Assembly: GCA_947457615.1 (NCBI GenBank)
Contig: CANGWK010000022.1
Location: 1 to 54,509, forward strand
Source of the DNA: Flavobacteriaceae bacterium
Lineage (GTDB): Bacteria; Bacteroidota; Bacteroidia; Flavobacteriales; Flavobacteriaceae
Direction of reading: 5' to 3'
Length of the DNA stretch: 54,509 nucleotides
Shown here: positions 7,216 to 16,187 of the stretch, piece by piece
How positions within the stretch are numbered: position 1 is the stretch's first letter
Layout of the letters: each line of letters starts with the position of its first letter
Notes under the pieces: model-generated
The model's database searches: none
Seen by the model: only the letters and a program-made list of their open reading frames with translations
Told to the model about the DNA's origin: nothing
Made by a program: the position numbers and the translations under genes

Positions 7216-8754
7216 TTATTGTATTTCGTATATTGCTGGAGCAGCTGTTTTTGTTGCAATACTAGCACCAATAACTCGAGTTTTAATATCTGATATAGTA
7301 ACTTGATCTCCAGCTTTTGCTCTTGACAAAGCAGCTTTACATCTACTATCTACTTTATTTCCATTAACAACAATAGAAGCTTGTCCTGGTACTTTAAGAG
7401 CAAATTGAGTAACTTCAAAATTTAAATCATACAAGAAATCAGGTAAAACAGCTGTAATTGTTGATGCTTCTAAACGAGATTTTGCTCCTTTTTGACTTCC
7501 AGCAGTTCCTCCTATGGCACCTTGTGGAGCAGGAATATTTTTAATTCTGAAAACTTTTTTATCAGAAACTGATTTACCATCAGCCATTTTTCCAGTAACG
7601 TTTACAACAACTTCTGTACCAGAACCTGGATTTAAGTTATATTTTCCTTTTCCTCCAGCACTAGTTAAACCAGCAGCAGAAGCAGTTACAGCATTATCAG
7701 GAATTCCTGCAAATGAAATAGTCATTGGGTTTGGTAAACCTCTGTAAACCACATTCATTTTATCAGCAGAAATATTTGCTGTATTTGGACGTGGTACAAC
7801 AACATAAGATCCTTTAAAAGGAATTGAAATTGATTTGCCATCCTCAAGAAAAGTGAAAGATCCACCAAGAGGATGTTCTCCTACAGCACCAGCAGACATT
7901 GCGATTACTGCTTGACCATTTTCGATTCTTCCTGGACCAACAAAACCGGTTGGTTTTGTATTTGCATCATACTTTCCTAAAACTACTTTTCCTTTAATTG
8001 CTTCTCCTTCAAAATAAGCATTTTTTTCTAAAACAACTATTGCTTGAAAGTTATTCATAGATGCAGCAGCAACTGCAGCTTTACCTAGCAAACTACTATA
8101 AATATCAGCTTCTGTTTTTTTAACGTCATTTTGCCAAGCGCTTAATTTAGCTAAAGATGCAATAGAGGGGAATTTATCAAAATGATATTCTAAAAATTTC
8201 ACTTTTAATCCTTCCTTATTTTTAACGTCGGTAACATTAAATTTATCGTTAATCTCTTTTAATATGCTTACATATTTTGAATCATTACCAACAGCAGCTT
8301 TGATTTCTGCTTTATATTTTTCGATATTTGCAATAATCTCATTTCCTCTTGGAGAATAACCTTCGCCTTTAAACCAGGAATTATCAATATTATCACCTTT
8401 ATCCATAGCTTCATATGGTAATTTTCCTGTTTCTTTATCCGTTTCTACACCTTTTAAAACTTCACTTTTAAGAGTGCCAATAAATTCAAAGAATTTTTTA
8501 GAAGCAGCTTCCACTTTATGAGCTTTAGATGCAGCCTCTGCAAAGTGTGAATCTTCACTTGCTTTTGAATCTAAACCTGCTAACATTTGTTCGTTCATGC
8601 TCATAGCAGACATGTTTGAACCTTCAAATCTTTCATTCATTAATCCAAAAGCCGATAGTACTTCTTTGGACATATTCATTGCCAACATTGCGATGAAAAC
8701 CAAATACATTAGGTTAATCATCTTCTGTCTAGGGGTTAATTTTCCTCCTGCCAT
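7216..8754 (-). CDS. gldM: Gliding motility / type IX secretion motor protein GldM
   Basis: 512 residues. The N-terminus MAGGKLTPRQKMINLMYLV is characteristic of GldM. One membrane helix (about residues 12-30) anchors it in the inner membrane, and the rest is a long periplasmic part of several beta-rich domains. The end contains the conserved segments of the D3/D4 domains (for example DKMNVVYRGLPNP). GldM and GldL form the proton-driven rotary motor of the type IX system, with GldM reaching across the periplasm to the GldK/GldN ring. The gene lies 59 nt downstream of gldL. Confidence 0.97.
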   Translation of the reverse strand: MAGGKLTPRQKMINLMYLVFIAMLAMNMSKEVLSAFGLMNERFEGSNMSAMSMNEQMLAGLDSKASEDSHFAEAASKAHKVEAASKKFFEFIGTLKSEVLKGVETDKETGKLPYEAMDKGDNIDNSWFKGEGYSPRGNEIIANIEKYKAEIKAAVGNDSKYVSILKEINDKFNVTDVKNKEGLKVKFLEYHFDKFPSIASLAKLSAWQNDVKKTEADIYSSLLGKAAVAAASMNNFQAIVVLEKNAYFEGEAIKGKVVLGKYDANTKPTGFVGPGRIENGQAVIAMSAGAVGEHPLGGSFTFLEDGKSISIPFKGSYVVVPRPNTANISADKMNVVYRGLPNPMTISFAGIPDNAVTASAAGLTSAGGKGKYNLNPGSGTEVVVNVTGKMADGKSVSDKKVFRIKNIPAPQGAIGGTAGSQKGAKSRLEASTITAVLPDFLYDLNFEVTQFALKVPGQASIVVNGNKVDSRCKAALSRAKAGDQVTISDIKTRVIGASIATKTAAPAIYEIQ

Positions 8755-8813
8755 TTTTTCTAATTAGTTTAATTTAATAATTTTGTTAATAATAAAATAT
8801 AGTTTAAAACTAA

Positions 8814-9461
8814 TTATCCTTTGTTGTTCATTGCAGAAAGCATTCCACCATATACATTATTTAATGTAGATAAGTTAGAAGTTAAAGATTGCATTTGGTC
8901 TTTTAATTTCAAGTTATTTTCAGCAACTTCGTTATTAATTTGAGCATTTCTTTCAGCGCTTTCTAATTGAACTTGATATAAACCATTTAATGCTTCCATT
9001 TGAGAAGCAGCTTTACCCATTTCTTCAGCATATTTCTTTTGTCCTGCCATAGCATCAACAGTAGGAGAAATAGATTTTGCAGCACCTTCAAAGTTTTTAA
9101 TGCTGTTTCCTAAACTTGACATTAACTCGCCATCAATTTTAGCTTCTTTTAACATTGCATCTAATTTTTGAGACAACAATCCTTCTGCATCTTTAACGTC
9201 TTCTTTTTTTGATGATTTTTCTTTAGCTTGACCACCTGCTAATTCAGGATATACTAAAGACCAATCTAATTCATGTTCAACCGGTTCAAAAGCAGAAAGT
9301 GCAAAAATTAATGCTTCAGTTAATAATCCTACAGATAACATAACAGTCCCTGTTAAAGGTCCTAATTCAAAGTGAGTAATTTTGAATAATGCTCCAACAA
9401 TTACAACTGCTGCTCCCATACCGTATGCAAAATTCATTGCTTTTTTGCTTAAAATCGCCAT
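8814..9461 (-). CDS. gldL: Gliding motility / type IX secretion motor protein GldL
   Basis: 215 residues with two membrane helices near the N-terminus (about 10-32 and 38-60) and a long cytoplasmic coiled-coil tail rich in Glu, Lys and Met. In the known GldLM motor five GldL subunits surround two GldM helices and conduct protons. The conserved Glu in the second helix (LLTEALIFAL) is in the expected place. It lies between gldK and gldM in the standard order. AT-rich gaps of about 60-70 nt separate the genes and no terminator is seen between them. Confidence 0.96.
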   Translation of the reverse strand: MAILSKKAMNFAYGMGAAVVIVGALFKITHFELGPLTGTVMLSVGLLTEALIFALSAFEPVEHELDWSLVYPELAGGQAKEKSSKKEDVKDAEGLLSQKLDAMLKEAKIDGELMSSLGNSIKNFEGAAKSISPTVDAMAGQKKYAEEMGKAASQMEALNGLYQVQLESAERNAQINNEVAENNLKLKDQMQSLTSNLSTLNNVYGGMLSAMNNKG

Positions 9462-9532
9462 AATAATAAATAATTTAAGTTAGTTTAGTTTAATATAATA
9501 AAGTTAATAAATATTCAAATAAAATTTGGGCT

Positions 9533-10921
9533 TTATTTTTTACCCGTTGTTTGAGTTCCCATGTAATCTTGTACAGTTCTGAAACCGATATAGCTTCTAG
9601 CAGTATCTTGGTATTCAAAATCTCTAGTTCCTACTTGCAAAAAGTAAGCTACATCTTTCCAAGAACCACCTCTAACTACTTTACGCTTATTAGTAGCATC
9701 GGAAACATTTGGATTCATTGTAGAAACAAATTCATAAGCAGATGCGTCATAGGAAGTTGAAGTCCATTCAGAGACATTTCCTGCCATGTTATACAAATTA
9801 TAACCATTAGGTTGGAAAGATCTTGCCTCTACAGTATACAATGCATTGTCAGCAGCATAATCTCCTCTACTTGGTTTAAAATTTGCTAAATAGCAACCTC
9901 TATCACTCTTAGTGTATGGACCTCCCCAAGGATAGTTTCCTGATTGTAAACCGCCTCGAGCAGCATATTCCCACTCAGCTTCTGTAGGTAAACGGAAAGA
10001 GTTTATTAAATCTCTTCCTTTCTTTTGTTTCACGTAAATGTTCTTATTCAAAGTTCTCCAAGCACAGAATGCTTTTGCTTGCTTCCAATTCACACCAACA
10101 ACTGGATAATCACCGTAGGCTTGGTGCCAAAAATAATCATTATGCATTGGCTCGTTGTAAGAATATGCAAAATCTTTAATCCAAACAGTAGTATCAGGAT
10201 AAATTTTTGTATTCTCTGTTTTTATGAATTTGCTTCTTTTACCTACTTTAGCTTTAGCAGCAGCCTCAATATCCATCCAGGAATAGTGAAATTTCAATTT
10301 GTCAACATCAATAGTTCTTAATCCATTGAAAGACTCTGCTACAGGCAGATACATTGTATCCATTACTTCAGTATAATATTCATCTGGATATTTTTTAGTA
10401 TCTGTAATTAATTTAATTTTTCTATTTAATTTTCTTCCTGCATAAGGATCGGTTGCTGTTCCTACACTATAGTAATTCTCATACATATATTTGTCGTAGG
10501 GAGTCATTTTAGCTGGGTCTTGGTCATTAAAAGCAAAATCACCAATGCTTCCGGTACTTTTAGCCCCTTTACCAGTTCCAGGTTTCGCACCTGTTTCGTC
10601 TGCAAGAATAGCTAGTCTAACTTTTATGATAGAGTCTTTAACCCATTCAACAAATTGACGGTACTCACTATTAGTTATTTCAGTTTCGTCCATATAAAAG
10701 GATCTAACGGTAACTGTTTTAGTAGGCGCATCTTGAACATTAGCTAAATCATCATCTGATTTACCCATAATATATGCTCCACCAGGAACTAATGTCATGC
10801 CGAATGGTTTCTCTGGATGCCACTTTTTACCTTTAACTCCAACTAACTCTCCTTTGTCGTTAGACTTACCACAGCTCACTAATAGAGTTAAAACAGATGC
10901 AAATGCAATGAACTTCTTCAT
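9533..10921 (-). CDS. gldK: Gliding motility lipoprotein GldK
   Basis: 462 residues with a lipoprotein signal (MKKFIAFASVLTLLVSC; lipid-acceptor Cys17). The body is a formylglycine-generating-enzyme-like fold, seen in FYMDETEITNSEYRQFVEWV near the start and RLPTEAEWEYAARGG, NMAGNVSEWTS and KVVRGGSW towards the end. In GldK this fold is structural, not catalytic. It forms outer-membrane-attached rings with GldN. It is the first gene of gldKLMN; a good promoter lies 39 nt upstream of the start codon. Confidence 0.96.
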   Translation of the reverse strand: MKKFIAFASVLTLLVSCGKSNDKGELVGVKGKKWHPEKPFGMTLVPGGAYIMGKSDDDLANVQDAPTKTVTVRSFYMDETEITNSEYRQFVEWVKDSIIKVRLAILADETGAKPGTGKGAKSTGSIGDFAFNDQDPAKMTPYDKYMYENYYSVGTATDPYAGRKLNRKIKLITDTKKYPDEYYTEVMDTMYLPVAESFNGLRTIDVDKLKFHYSWMDIEAAAKAKVGKRSKFIKTENTKIYPDTTVWIKDFAYSYNEPMHNDYFWHQAYGDYPVVGVNWKQAKAFCAWRTLNKNIYVKQKKGRDLINSFRLPTEAEWEYAARGGLQSGNYPWGGPYTKSDRGCYLANFKPSRGDYAADNALYTVEARSFQPNGYNLYNMAGNVSEWTSTSYDASAYEFVSTMNPNVSDATNKRKVVRGGSWKDVAYFLQVGTRDFEYQDTARSYIGFRTVQDYMGTQTTGKK

Positions 10922-10959
10922 ATAAATTTGGTTAATTATGTATTCATTTTTTAAGGCCG

Positions 10960-10990
10960 TAAACCTATCTATAATTTTTTAAAAAAACAA
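10960..10990 (-). promoter_or_regulatory. Promoter of gldKLMN
   Basis: On the minus strand TTG (10990-10988) is followed after 20 nt by TAGGTTTA (10967-10960), seven of eight matches to the Bacteroidetes -7 box. Predicted transcription starts near 10954, giving a leader of about 33 nt before gldK. It lies downstream of the arginase-like gene, so the motility operon need not depend on topA read-through. The rest of the gap (10991-11137) is AT-rich with nothing recognisable. Confidence 0.6.
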
Positions 10991-11137
10991 TATTTGTTGC
11001 TTAAAGTTTTATTTTTTTATTAAAAAAATTAAAAATATTATATAATTCTATATAAAAACTATATTATTACTCAAGTAAACAGTCCTTTTTTCTTATTATT
11101 CTTAATTAAAAAAAGAGTTAAAATCATTGAAATTGAT

Positions 11138-12289
11138 TTATAATACACTTTTTCTTTGTGCTTTTAACCACCGTTCAGGTAATTCCTGATTACAAGCGGC
11201 CAAATAATCATCTTGCGTACACGGTAATAACGTGTTCTTTTTTAATTTATTGTTTGAATTTAGAAAAAAAGGGATTTCTATCCACCATCTTTCTGTTCTA
11301 TCACTTTTGTAAAATACAAGATCCTCATCTTCGTTAGGAACAATGTATTTTAAATAATTATTTTTACTAGTAAATGGATATTCATTAGAACGGTAGTGAA
11401 TGCCTTCTATAAAATACCAAATAACTTGGGCAATAAGTGCTGTTTCTTGCTTAGTTCCTTGGTGGTTAAATATCCCTAAACAGGACACTTTGTCGCTAAT
11501 TCCTGCATATCTTGCCAATGCGCAAATTTCTTTTCCATTAAAACCATTAGGTTGAAAACTATTGAAATTTCCAGAATCGGAGGATTTTACACAAGTTAAG
11601 TCCAAGCTAACTAAATCGGCATCTCTAAAAACGGGTTCAGAAACCGCTATATTATTACAAACTTCACCTAATCTATAAGCATCAAAATACAATTTTTCAA
11701 TCAAATCAATTTCTTCTTGCGAATTGTAATAGGTTTGGTAACCAATATTACTATAATTAAAAAGATTATTAGGCTCTTCAATAATAATTTTTGACAAATA
11801 AGAATCTGCTAATGCAGTACCTTCTTGTTTTCCTAAATCAAATTTTGAATCAATGGTAACCAAATTCACCATTTGCTCTAAATCATCATAACCGCGATAC
11901 AATGCATAAGTCAAATCTTGAGACCCTCCTATTATTATTGGAATAACTTTATTTTTCATCAACCTTGAAACTACTTTCTGCAAAGCAAAATAAGTATCCT
12001 CTGGTGAATTCCCTGGCAATATATCTCCTAAATCGGCAATTGTTTGACTCCAATTGCCTGGAAAAAGTTGGTATAGTTCCAATCTTATTTGAGATAAATC
12101 TAATTCTTTACTTTCAATTCCTTCTCCACGGTGATCTGGAACTCCAATTATTGCAATATTTATTTTTGAAATATCAGGAAAATCTTCTTGCGTATGAAAA
12201 ACAACTTTGCTAGACAAATGCTGAGAGGACAATCGTTTGATATCGATTATCAAATTGGTTTCTAAAGGAGAAAGAAAATCGAATTCCAT
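11138..12289 (-). CDS. Arginase/formimidoylglutamase-fold protein with degraded metal site
   Basis: 383 residues. The middle has the ureohydrolase (arginase/agmatinase) pattern: KVIPIIIGGSQDLTYALYRG, then LVTIDSKFDLG, and DADLVSLDLTCV. In active family members these segments read GG-x-H, D-x-H-x-D and S-x-D-x-D and bind two manganese ions. Here His is replaced by Gln, the middle His by Lys and the last Asp by Thr, so three of six ligands are gone. It is probably not a working hydrolase despite the usual annotation as formimidoylglutamase. It lies between topA (57 nt) and gldK on the same strand. The function is unknown; a structural or binding role is possible. Confidence 0.75.
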   Translation of the reverse strand: MEFDFLSPLETNLIIDIKRLSSQHLSSKVVFHTQEDFPDISKINIAIIGVPDHRGEGIESKELDLSQIRLELYQLFPGNWSQTIADLGDILPGNSPEDTYFALQKVVSRLMKNKVIPIIIGGSQDLTYALYRGYDDLEQMVNLVTIDSKFDLGKQEGTALADSYLSKIIIEEPNNLFNYSNIGYQTYYNSQEEIDLIEKLYFDAYRLGEVCNNIAVSEPVFRDADLVSLDLTCVKSSDSGNFNSFQPNGFNGKEICALARYAGISDKVSCLGIFNHQGTKQETALIAQVIWYFIEGIHYRSNEYPFTSKNNYLKYIVPNEDEDLVFYKSDRTERWWIEIPFFLNSNNKLKKNTLLPCTQDDYLAACNQELPERWLKAQRKSVL

Positions 12290-12346
12290 TGTTATTTCTT
12301 TATTTCCAATTTTACTCCTTATATTATAGAGAAAATTATAGGATTA

Positions 12347-14848
12347 TTATTTCTTTTTTGCTGGGGCCTTTTTAACTGCTGCTTTTTTAGCTGGGGCTTT
12401 TTTGACTGGAGTTTTTTTAGCAATCATTTCTTGAACTTGAGCCAAAGTTAATAGAGAAGCGTCAATATCTTTATTCAATTCAATTTTTATCTTTCCTTTA
12501 GTGATTTCAGATCTTCCCCAACGTGCTTTTTGAACTAGAATTCCTTCTTCTTTCCAATCGTGAATTACCTTATCTATATTTTTTTGAAGTTTGTCTTCAA
12601 TTAATTCTTCAATATCACTTTGAGAAAGATTGTCAAAATTATATTTTTTAGAAACATTAATAAAGACACCGTTCCATTTAATAAATGGTCCGAATCTTCC
12701 GGTGCCTTTTTGAACTCCTTCACCTTTGTAAACTGCAATTGGCGCGTCGGCTTGTGTTTTCTCGTCAATTAATTCTTTAGCCCTCTCCAAAGTCACATCT
12801 AATGGCTCTTCCCCTTTAGGCAAAGAAACGAAAACTTTTCCAAATCTAATAAAGGGGCCAAAACGACCTAAACTTACCTCAACTTCTTCTTCTTTATAAG
12901 TCCCTAAAGCTTTAGGCAACAAAAATAAATCTAAAGCTTCTTGCAAGGAAATAGTTCCAATATTTTGTTCAGCACGCAAACTAGCAAATTTCTTTTCTTC
13001 ATCTTCGCTATCGCCAATTTGTGCCATAGCCCCAAATTTTCCTAAACGAACCAAAACTGTTTTGCCAGATTCTGGGTGTTTACCTAATATTCTTTCGCCA
13101 CTTTCTCTATCAGCATTTGCCTCAACATCTTTTACATTGGGATGGAATTTATCATAAAACTCCTGCATCATTTTAGTCCAATTGATATTTCCTTCAGCAA
13201 TTTCATCAAAATCTTGTTCAACTTTGGCAGTGAAATTATAATCTAAAATATTTTCGAAGTTTTTTACCAAGAAATCGGTAACGATTGTTCCAATATCTGT
13301 TGGAACTAACTTCCCTTTATCAGATCCTGTGTTTTCTTTTAATAGTTTTTCTGCAACTTTATTTGATTGCAAAGTCAATTGGGTATAATTTCGTTCTTGA
13401 CCTTCTAGATTCCCTTTTTCAACATAATTTCTGTTGATAATAGTAGAAATAGTTGGCGCATAAGTTGACGGTCTACCAATACCTAATTCTTCTAATTTTT
13501 TTACCAATGAAGCCTCGGTATATCTTGCTGAAGGGCGAGAATATCTTTCAGTAGCGGTGATGTAATTGTTAACCAATTTTTCATTTACTTTCATAGCTGG
13601 CAACATGCCTTCTTGCTCTTCATCATCCTCGTCATTTCCTTCTAAATATACTTTTAGGAAACCTTCAAATTTTATAACTTCACCAGATGCAGTAAAAACT
13701 TCCGAGTGATTATTAGCAACAATTTTAACGTTGGTACGTTCCAATTCGGCATCGCTCATTTGAGATGCTAAGGTTCTTTTCCAAATTAAATCATACAAAC
13801 GCGCTTGATCTCTATCGATATTTACCGTATGACGGGACATGTCTGTAGGACGAATCGCCTCGTGAGCTTCTTGTGCTCCTTTACTTTTGTTTACAAATGT
13901 TCTAGGTCTAGAGAATTCTTTGCCGTAAGATTTAATGATTTCTGCTTGAGCCGCATCCATTGCATCTTTTGAAAGATTTACACTATCGGTTCTCATGTAA
14001 GTAATCAATCCTGCCTCATACAAACGTTGTGCTAATTGCATTGTAATTCCAACGGGAAGATACAATTTACGCGCTGCTTCTTGCTGTAACGTAGAAGTTG
14101 TAAACGGACCTGTTGGAGATTTTTTAGTTGGTTTAGTTTCTAAATCGCCAACTTTATAATTGGAGCCAATATTTTTATTTAAAAAATCTTCAGCCTCTTT
14201 TTTTGTATTGAAATTTTTTGGAAGTTTTGCTTTAAAAGATCTTCCCGCTTCATTTGTAAACTCTGCAACAACAGAATAAGAGGCAATTGCTTTGAAATTT
14301 TGAATTTCTCGTTCTCGTTCAACAATTAAACGAACGGAAACCGATTGTACTCGGCCTGCAGAAAGTCCACCTTTAATTTTTCGCCATAAAACAGGAGACA
14401 ATTCATATCCTACTAAACGGTCTAAAACTCTTCTTGCTTGCTGTGCATTTACTAAATTATAATCTATTTCTCTCGGATTATCAATAGCTTTTAGTATTGC
14501 ATTTTTAGTGATTTCATGAAATACAATTCGTTTGGTTTTGTTTTTATCTAATTTTAATTCTTCGGATAAATGCCAAGAAATTGCTTCTCCCTCGCGATCC
14601 TCATCGGAAGCCAACCAGACCATATCGGCATTTTTGGCTAATCCTCTAAGTTTGGTTACCAATGCTTTTTTATCGGCAGAAACTTCGTATTTAGGTTTGA
14701 ATCCGTTTTCGACATCCACTCCTATTTCTTTAGAAGGCAAATCGGCAATATGACCATAACTAGATTCCACTTGGTAATCGAAACCTAGAAATTTCTCAAT
14801 GGTTTTTGCTTTTGCTGGGGACTCAACTATAACTAAATTCTTTGCCAT
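12347..14848 (-). CDS. topA: DNA topoisomerase I (type IA)
   Basis: 833 residues from the ATG at 14848. An in-frame TTG at 14869 overlaps the -7 box and is rejected. Toprim motif near the start (LVIVESPAKAKTIEKFLG), acidic cluster DEDREGEAISWH, and active-site Tyr in LITYMRTDS, which forms the covalent link to DNA. The C-terminus has repeats of the GRFGPFIRFG type in place of zinc fingers and a Lys/Ala/Pro-rich tail (KKAPAKKAAVKKAPAKKK). The enzyme relaxes negative supercoils. Transcribed together with, or close upstream of, the arginase-like gene. Confidence 0.97.
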   Translation of the reverse strand: MAKNLVIVESPAKAKTIEKFLGFDYQVESSYGHIADLPSKEIGVDVENGFKPKYEVSADKKALVTKLRGLAKNADMVWLASDEDREGEAISWHLSEELKLDKNKTKRIVFHEITKNAILKAIDNPREIDYNLVNAQQARRVLDRLVGYELSPVLWRKIKGGLSAGRVQSVSVRLIVEREREIQNFKAIASYSVVAEFTNEAGRSFKAKLPKNFNTKKEAEDFLNKNIGSNYKVGDLETKPTKKSPTGPFTTSTLQQEAARKLYLPVGITMQLAQRLYEAGLITYMRTDSVNLSKDAMDAAQAEIIKSYGKEFSRPRTFVNKSKGAQEAHEAIRPTDMSRHTVNIDRDQARLYDLIWKRTLASQMSDAELERTNVKIVANNHSEVFTASGEVIKFEGFLKVYLEGNDEDDEEQEGMLPAMKVNEKLVNNYITATERYSRPSARYTEASLVKKLEELGIGRPSTYAPTISTIINRNYVEKGNLEGQERNYTQLTLQSNKVAEKLLKENTGSDKGKLVPTDIGTIVTDFLVKNFENILDYNFTAKVEQDFDEIAEGNINWTKMMQEFYDKFHPNVKDVEANADRESGERILGKHPESGKTVLVRLGKFGAMAQIGDSEDEEKKFASLRAEQNIGTISLQEALDLFLLPKALGTYKEEEVEVSLGRFGPFIRFGKVFVSLPKGEEPLDVTLERAKELIDEKTQADAPIAVYKGEGVQKGTGRFGPFIKWNGVFINVSKKYNFDNLSQSDIEELIEDKLQKNIDKVIHDWKEEGILVQKARWGRSEITKGKIKIELNKDIDASLLTLAQVQEMIAKKTPVKKAPAKKAAVKKAPAKKK

Positions 14849-14866
14849 TTTATTTTTTTTGTTCGG

Positions 14867-14874
14867 CAAAAGTA
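14867..14874 (-). promoter_or_regulatory. -7 box TACTTTTG of topA
   Basis: On the minus strand TACTTTTG matches TAnnTTTG. Transcription would begin near 14861, 13 nt before the topA ATG. This fixes the start codon at 14848. No clear -33 TTG is present. Confidence 0.5.
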
Positions 14875-14936
14875 GAAGTTTTTTTTAAATATTTAAGGAT
14901 AGATGCACTTTTTGAAATAAAATAGATTCCGAAAAG

Positions 14937-14969
14937 TTTGATTAGTATAAACAAAATTGTTTACATTTG
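14937..14969 (+). promoter_or_regulatory. Promoter and palindromic operator of the HigA-like/AbiEii pair
   Basis: TTTG at 14937-14940 and TACATTTG at 14962-14969 are 21 nt apart and form a full Bacteroidetes promoter. The inverted repeat TAAACA-AAAT-TGTTTA (14948-14963) fills the spacer and overlaps the -7 box, the expected place for an autorepressing antitoxin to bind. The -7 box ends only 4 nt before the ATG at 14974, so the mRNA is probably leaderless. Confidence 0.65.
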
Positions 14970-14973
14970 TCTT

Positions 14974-15435
14974 ATGAAAAATAAAATTGACCTCTTAAAA
15001 GGTATACATCCGGGAAAAATAATTGAAAGAGAATTACTTAAAACAAATACGAGTAAAAGACAATTTGCGCTTTCTATTGGCGAACACCCACAAACATTGG
15101 GTGCAATAATTAACGGCAAAAGAAACATGAATGTAGATTTATCTTTAAAAATTGAAAAGCAATTAAAACTAGAAGAAGGTTTTTTAATGACTTTGCAAGT
15201 GTTTTATGACATTAAGGAATCTAAGAAAGATAGTGAGTATAAACCTGACTTAACTAAACTTGATAAAATTACTTTTTGGGATACAACTTTTGATAAAATC
15301 GATTGGAAATCAATGAAAAAATCAATTATTAAAAGAGTTTTTTCTTACGGAAACAAAATAGAACAAGATGAAATAGTAAGGTTTTACGGGAAGGTTGAAG
15401 TTAATAAAATCAGATTAAATAACAATAGAATATGA
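14974..15435 (+). CDS. HigA-like HTH antitoxin of an AbiEii-type toxin pair
   Basis: 153 residues from the ATG at 14974; a TTG at 14938 would lie inside the promoter. The N-terminal part (about 8-62) is a Cro/C1-type helix-turn-helix of the HigA kind, with IHPGKIIERELL, then SKRQFALSIGEHPQTLGAIINGKR. The C-terminal part (about 98-140) holds an FWDTTFDKIDW segment, then IIKRVFSYG and EIVRFYG. This resembles a Bacteroidetes domain I believe is DUF6922, often found beside nucleotidyltransferase toxins. It overlaps the toxin gene by 4 nt (ATGA). Predicted role: neutralise the toxin and repress the shared promoter. Confidence 0.75.
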   Translation: MKNKIDLLKGIHPGKIIERELLKTNTSKRQFALSIGEHPQTLGAIINGKRNMNVDLSLKIEKQLKLEEGFLMTLQVFYDIKESKKDSEYKPDLTKLDKITFWDTTFDKIDWKSMKKSIIKRVFSYGNKIEQDEIVRFYGKVEVNKIRLNNNRI

Positions 15436-16079
15436 AAAAATTATATTGGAATACTGTTTCCCCTTTGCTAGAAACAATTTTACAGGATTTAATTAATGAG
15501 CAAATTTTTATGCCTTTTCGATTAGTTGGAGGCACAGCATTAAGTTTACAAATTGGCCACAGAATGTCTGTAGATATTGATTTATTCACCGATGCTGATT
15601 ATGGATCTATTGATTACAAAGAGATTAGATCTTTTTTAGAAAACAAATATCCCTATTGCATGTCAAGAAATTTAGACAATGTAAGTTTTGGAACTTATTT
15701 TAAAGTTGGCTATTCCGAATTAGAAAGTATAAAAATTGATCTTTATTATACTGATTCTTTTATTGAAGCACCTTTGAATATTGAAAACATAAGAATGGCA
15801 ACTTTAAATGAAATAATTGCCATGAAATTAGAGGTGATTTTACAAGGAGGTAGAAAAAAAGATTTTTGGGACTTACATTATTTTATTGACACAATTAGTT
15901 TAGACGAAATGGTAACTTTATATCAAAAACGCTATCCTTACAACGACACCATTGCAAACATAAAACAACAACTAATTGATTTTAATAATGCAGAAAATGA
16001 CTTTGAACCAAACTGCTTGTTGGGGAAAAGTTGGGAAATAATCAAATTAGATTTTTATGAAACTTTTAATAAAAAATAA
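15432..16079 (+). CDS. AbiEii/AbiGii-family nucleotidyltransferase toxin
   Basis: 215 residues. The nucleotidyltransferase core is plain: LVGGTALSLQIGHRMSVDIDLF (GG at 33-34, metal-binding Asp48 and Asp50), a further acidic residue in IKIDLYY, and the family's closing motif MKLEVILQGGRKKDFWDLHYF. AbiEii-type toxins transfer nucleotides and stop growth; related MenT enzymes act on tRNA. The start overlaps the antitoxin stop, so the two are translationally coupled. The partner is a HigA-like protein rather than the usual AbiEi winged-helix antitoxin. No terminator hairpin is seen before miaB. Confidence 0.85.
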   Translation: MKKLYWNTVSPLLETILQDLINEQIFMPFRLVGGTALSLQIGHRMSVDIDLFTDADYGSIDYKEIRSFLENKYPYCMSRNLDNVSFGTYFKVGYSELESIKIDLYYTDSFIEAPLNIENIRMATLNEIIAMKLEVILQGGRKKDFWDLHYFIDTISLDEMVTLYQKRYPYNDTIANIKQQLIDFNNAENDFEPNCLLGKSWEIIKLDFYETFNKK

Positions 16080-16119
16080 AGCCCTCTTACTTTCCTTTTA
16101 AAACTTTGTTAAAACAGAA

Positions 16120-16159
16120 CTGCCATCTTGTCAGATATTCATTTTTAGTATTATCTTTG
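16120..16159 (+). promoter_or_regulatory. miaB promoter with CTG-N5-TTG-N-CAG element
   Basis: TTG (16128-16130) and TATCTTTG (16152-16159) are 21 nt apart and form a standard promoter. The TTG lies inside CTGCCATCTTGTCAG (16120-16134), a partly symmetric element. A sequence of the same form with TTG at the same internal position lies upstream of groES (21394-21408). A regulator bound here would cover the -33 box. Confidence 0.5.
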
Positions 16160-16187
16160 TAAATCCAATTGGAAGTATAAATTAAGT

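Noticed and set aside
14849..14869. TTG start giving topA seven extra residues
   Set aside because: It overlaps the minus-strand -7 box TACTTTTG, and the canonical MAKNLVIVESP start follows.
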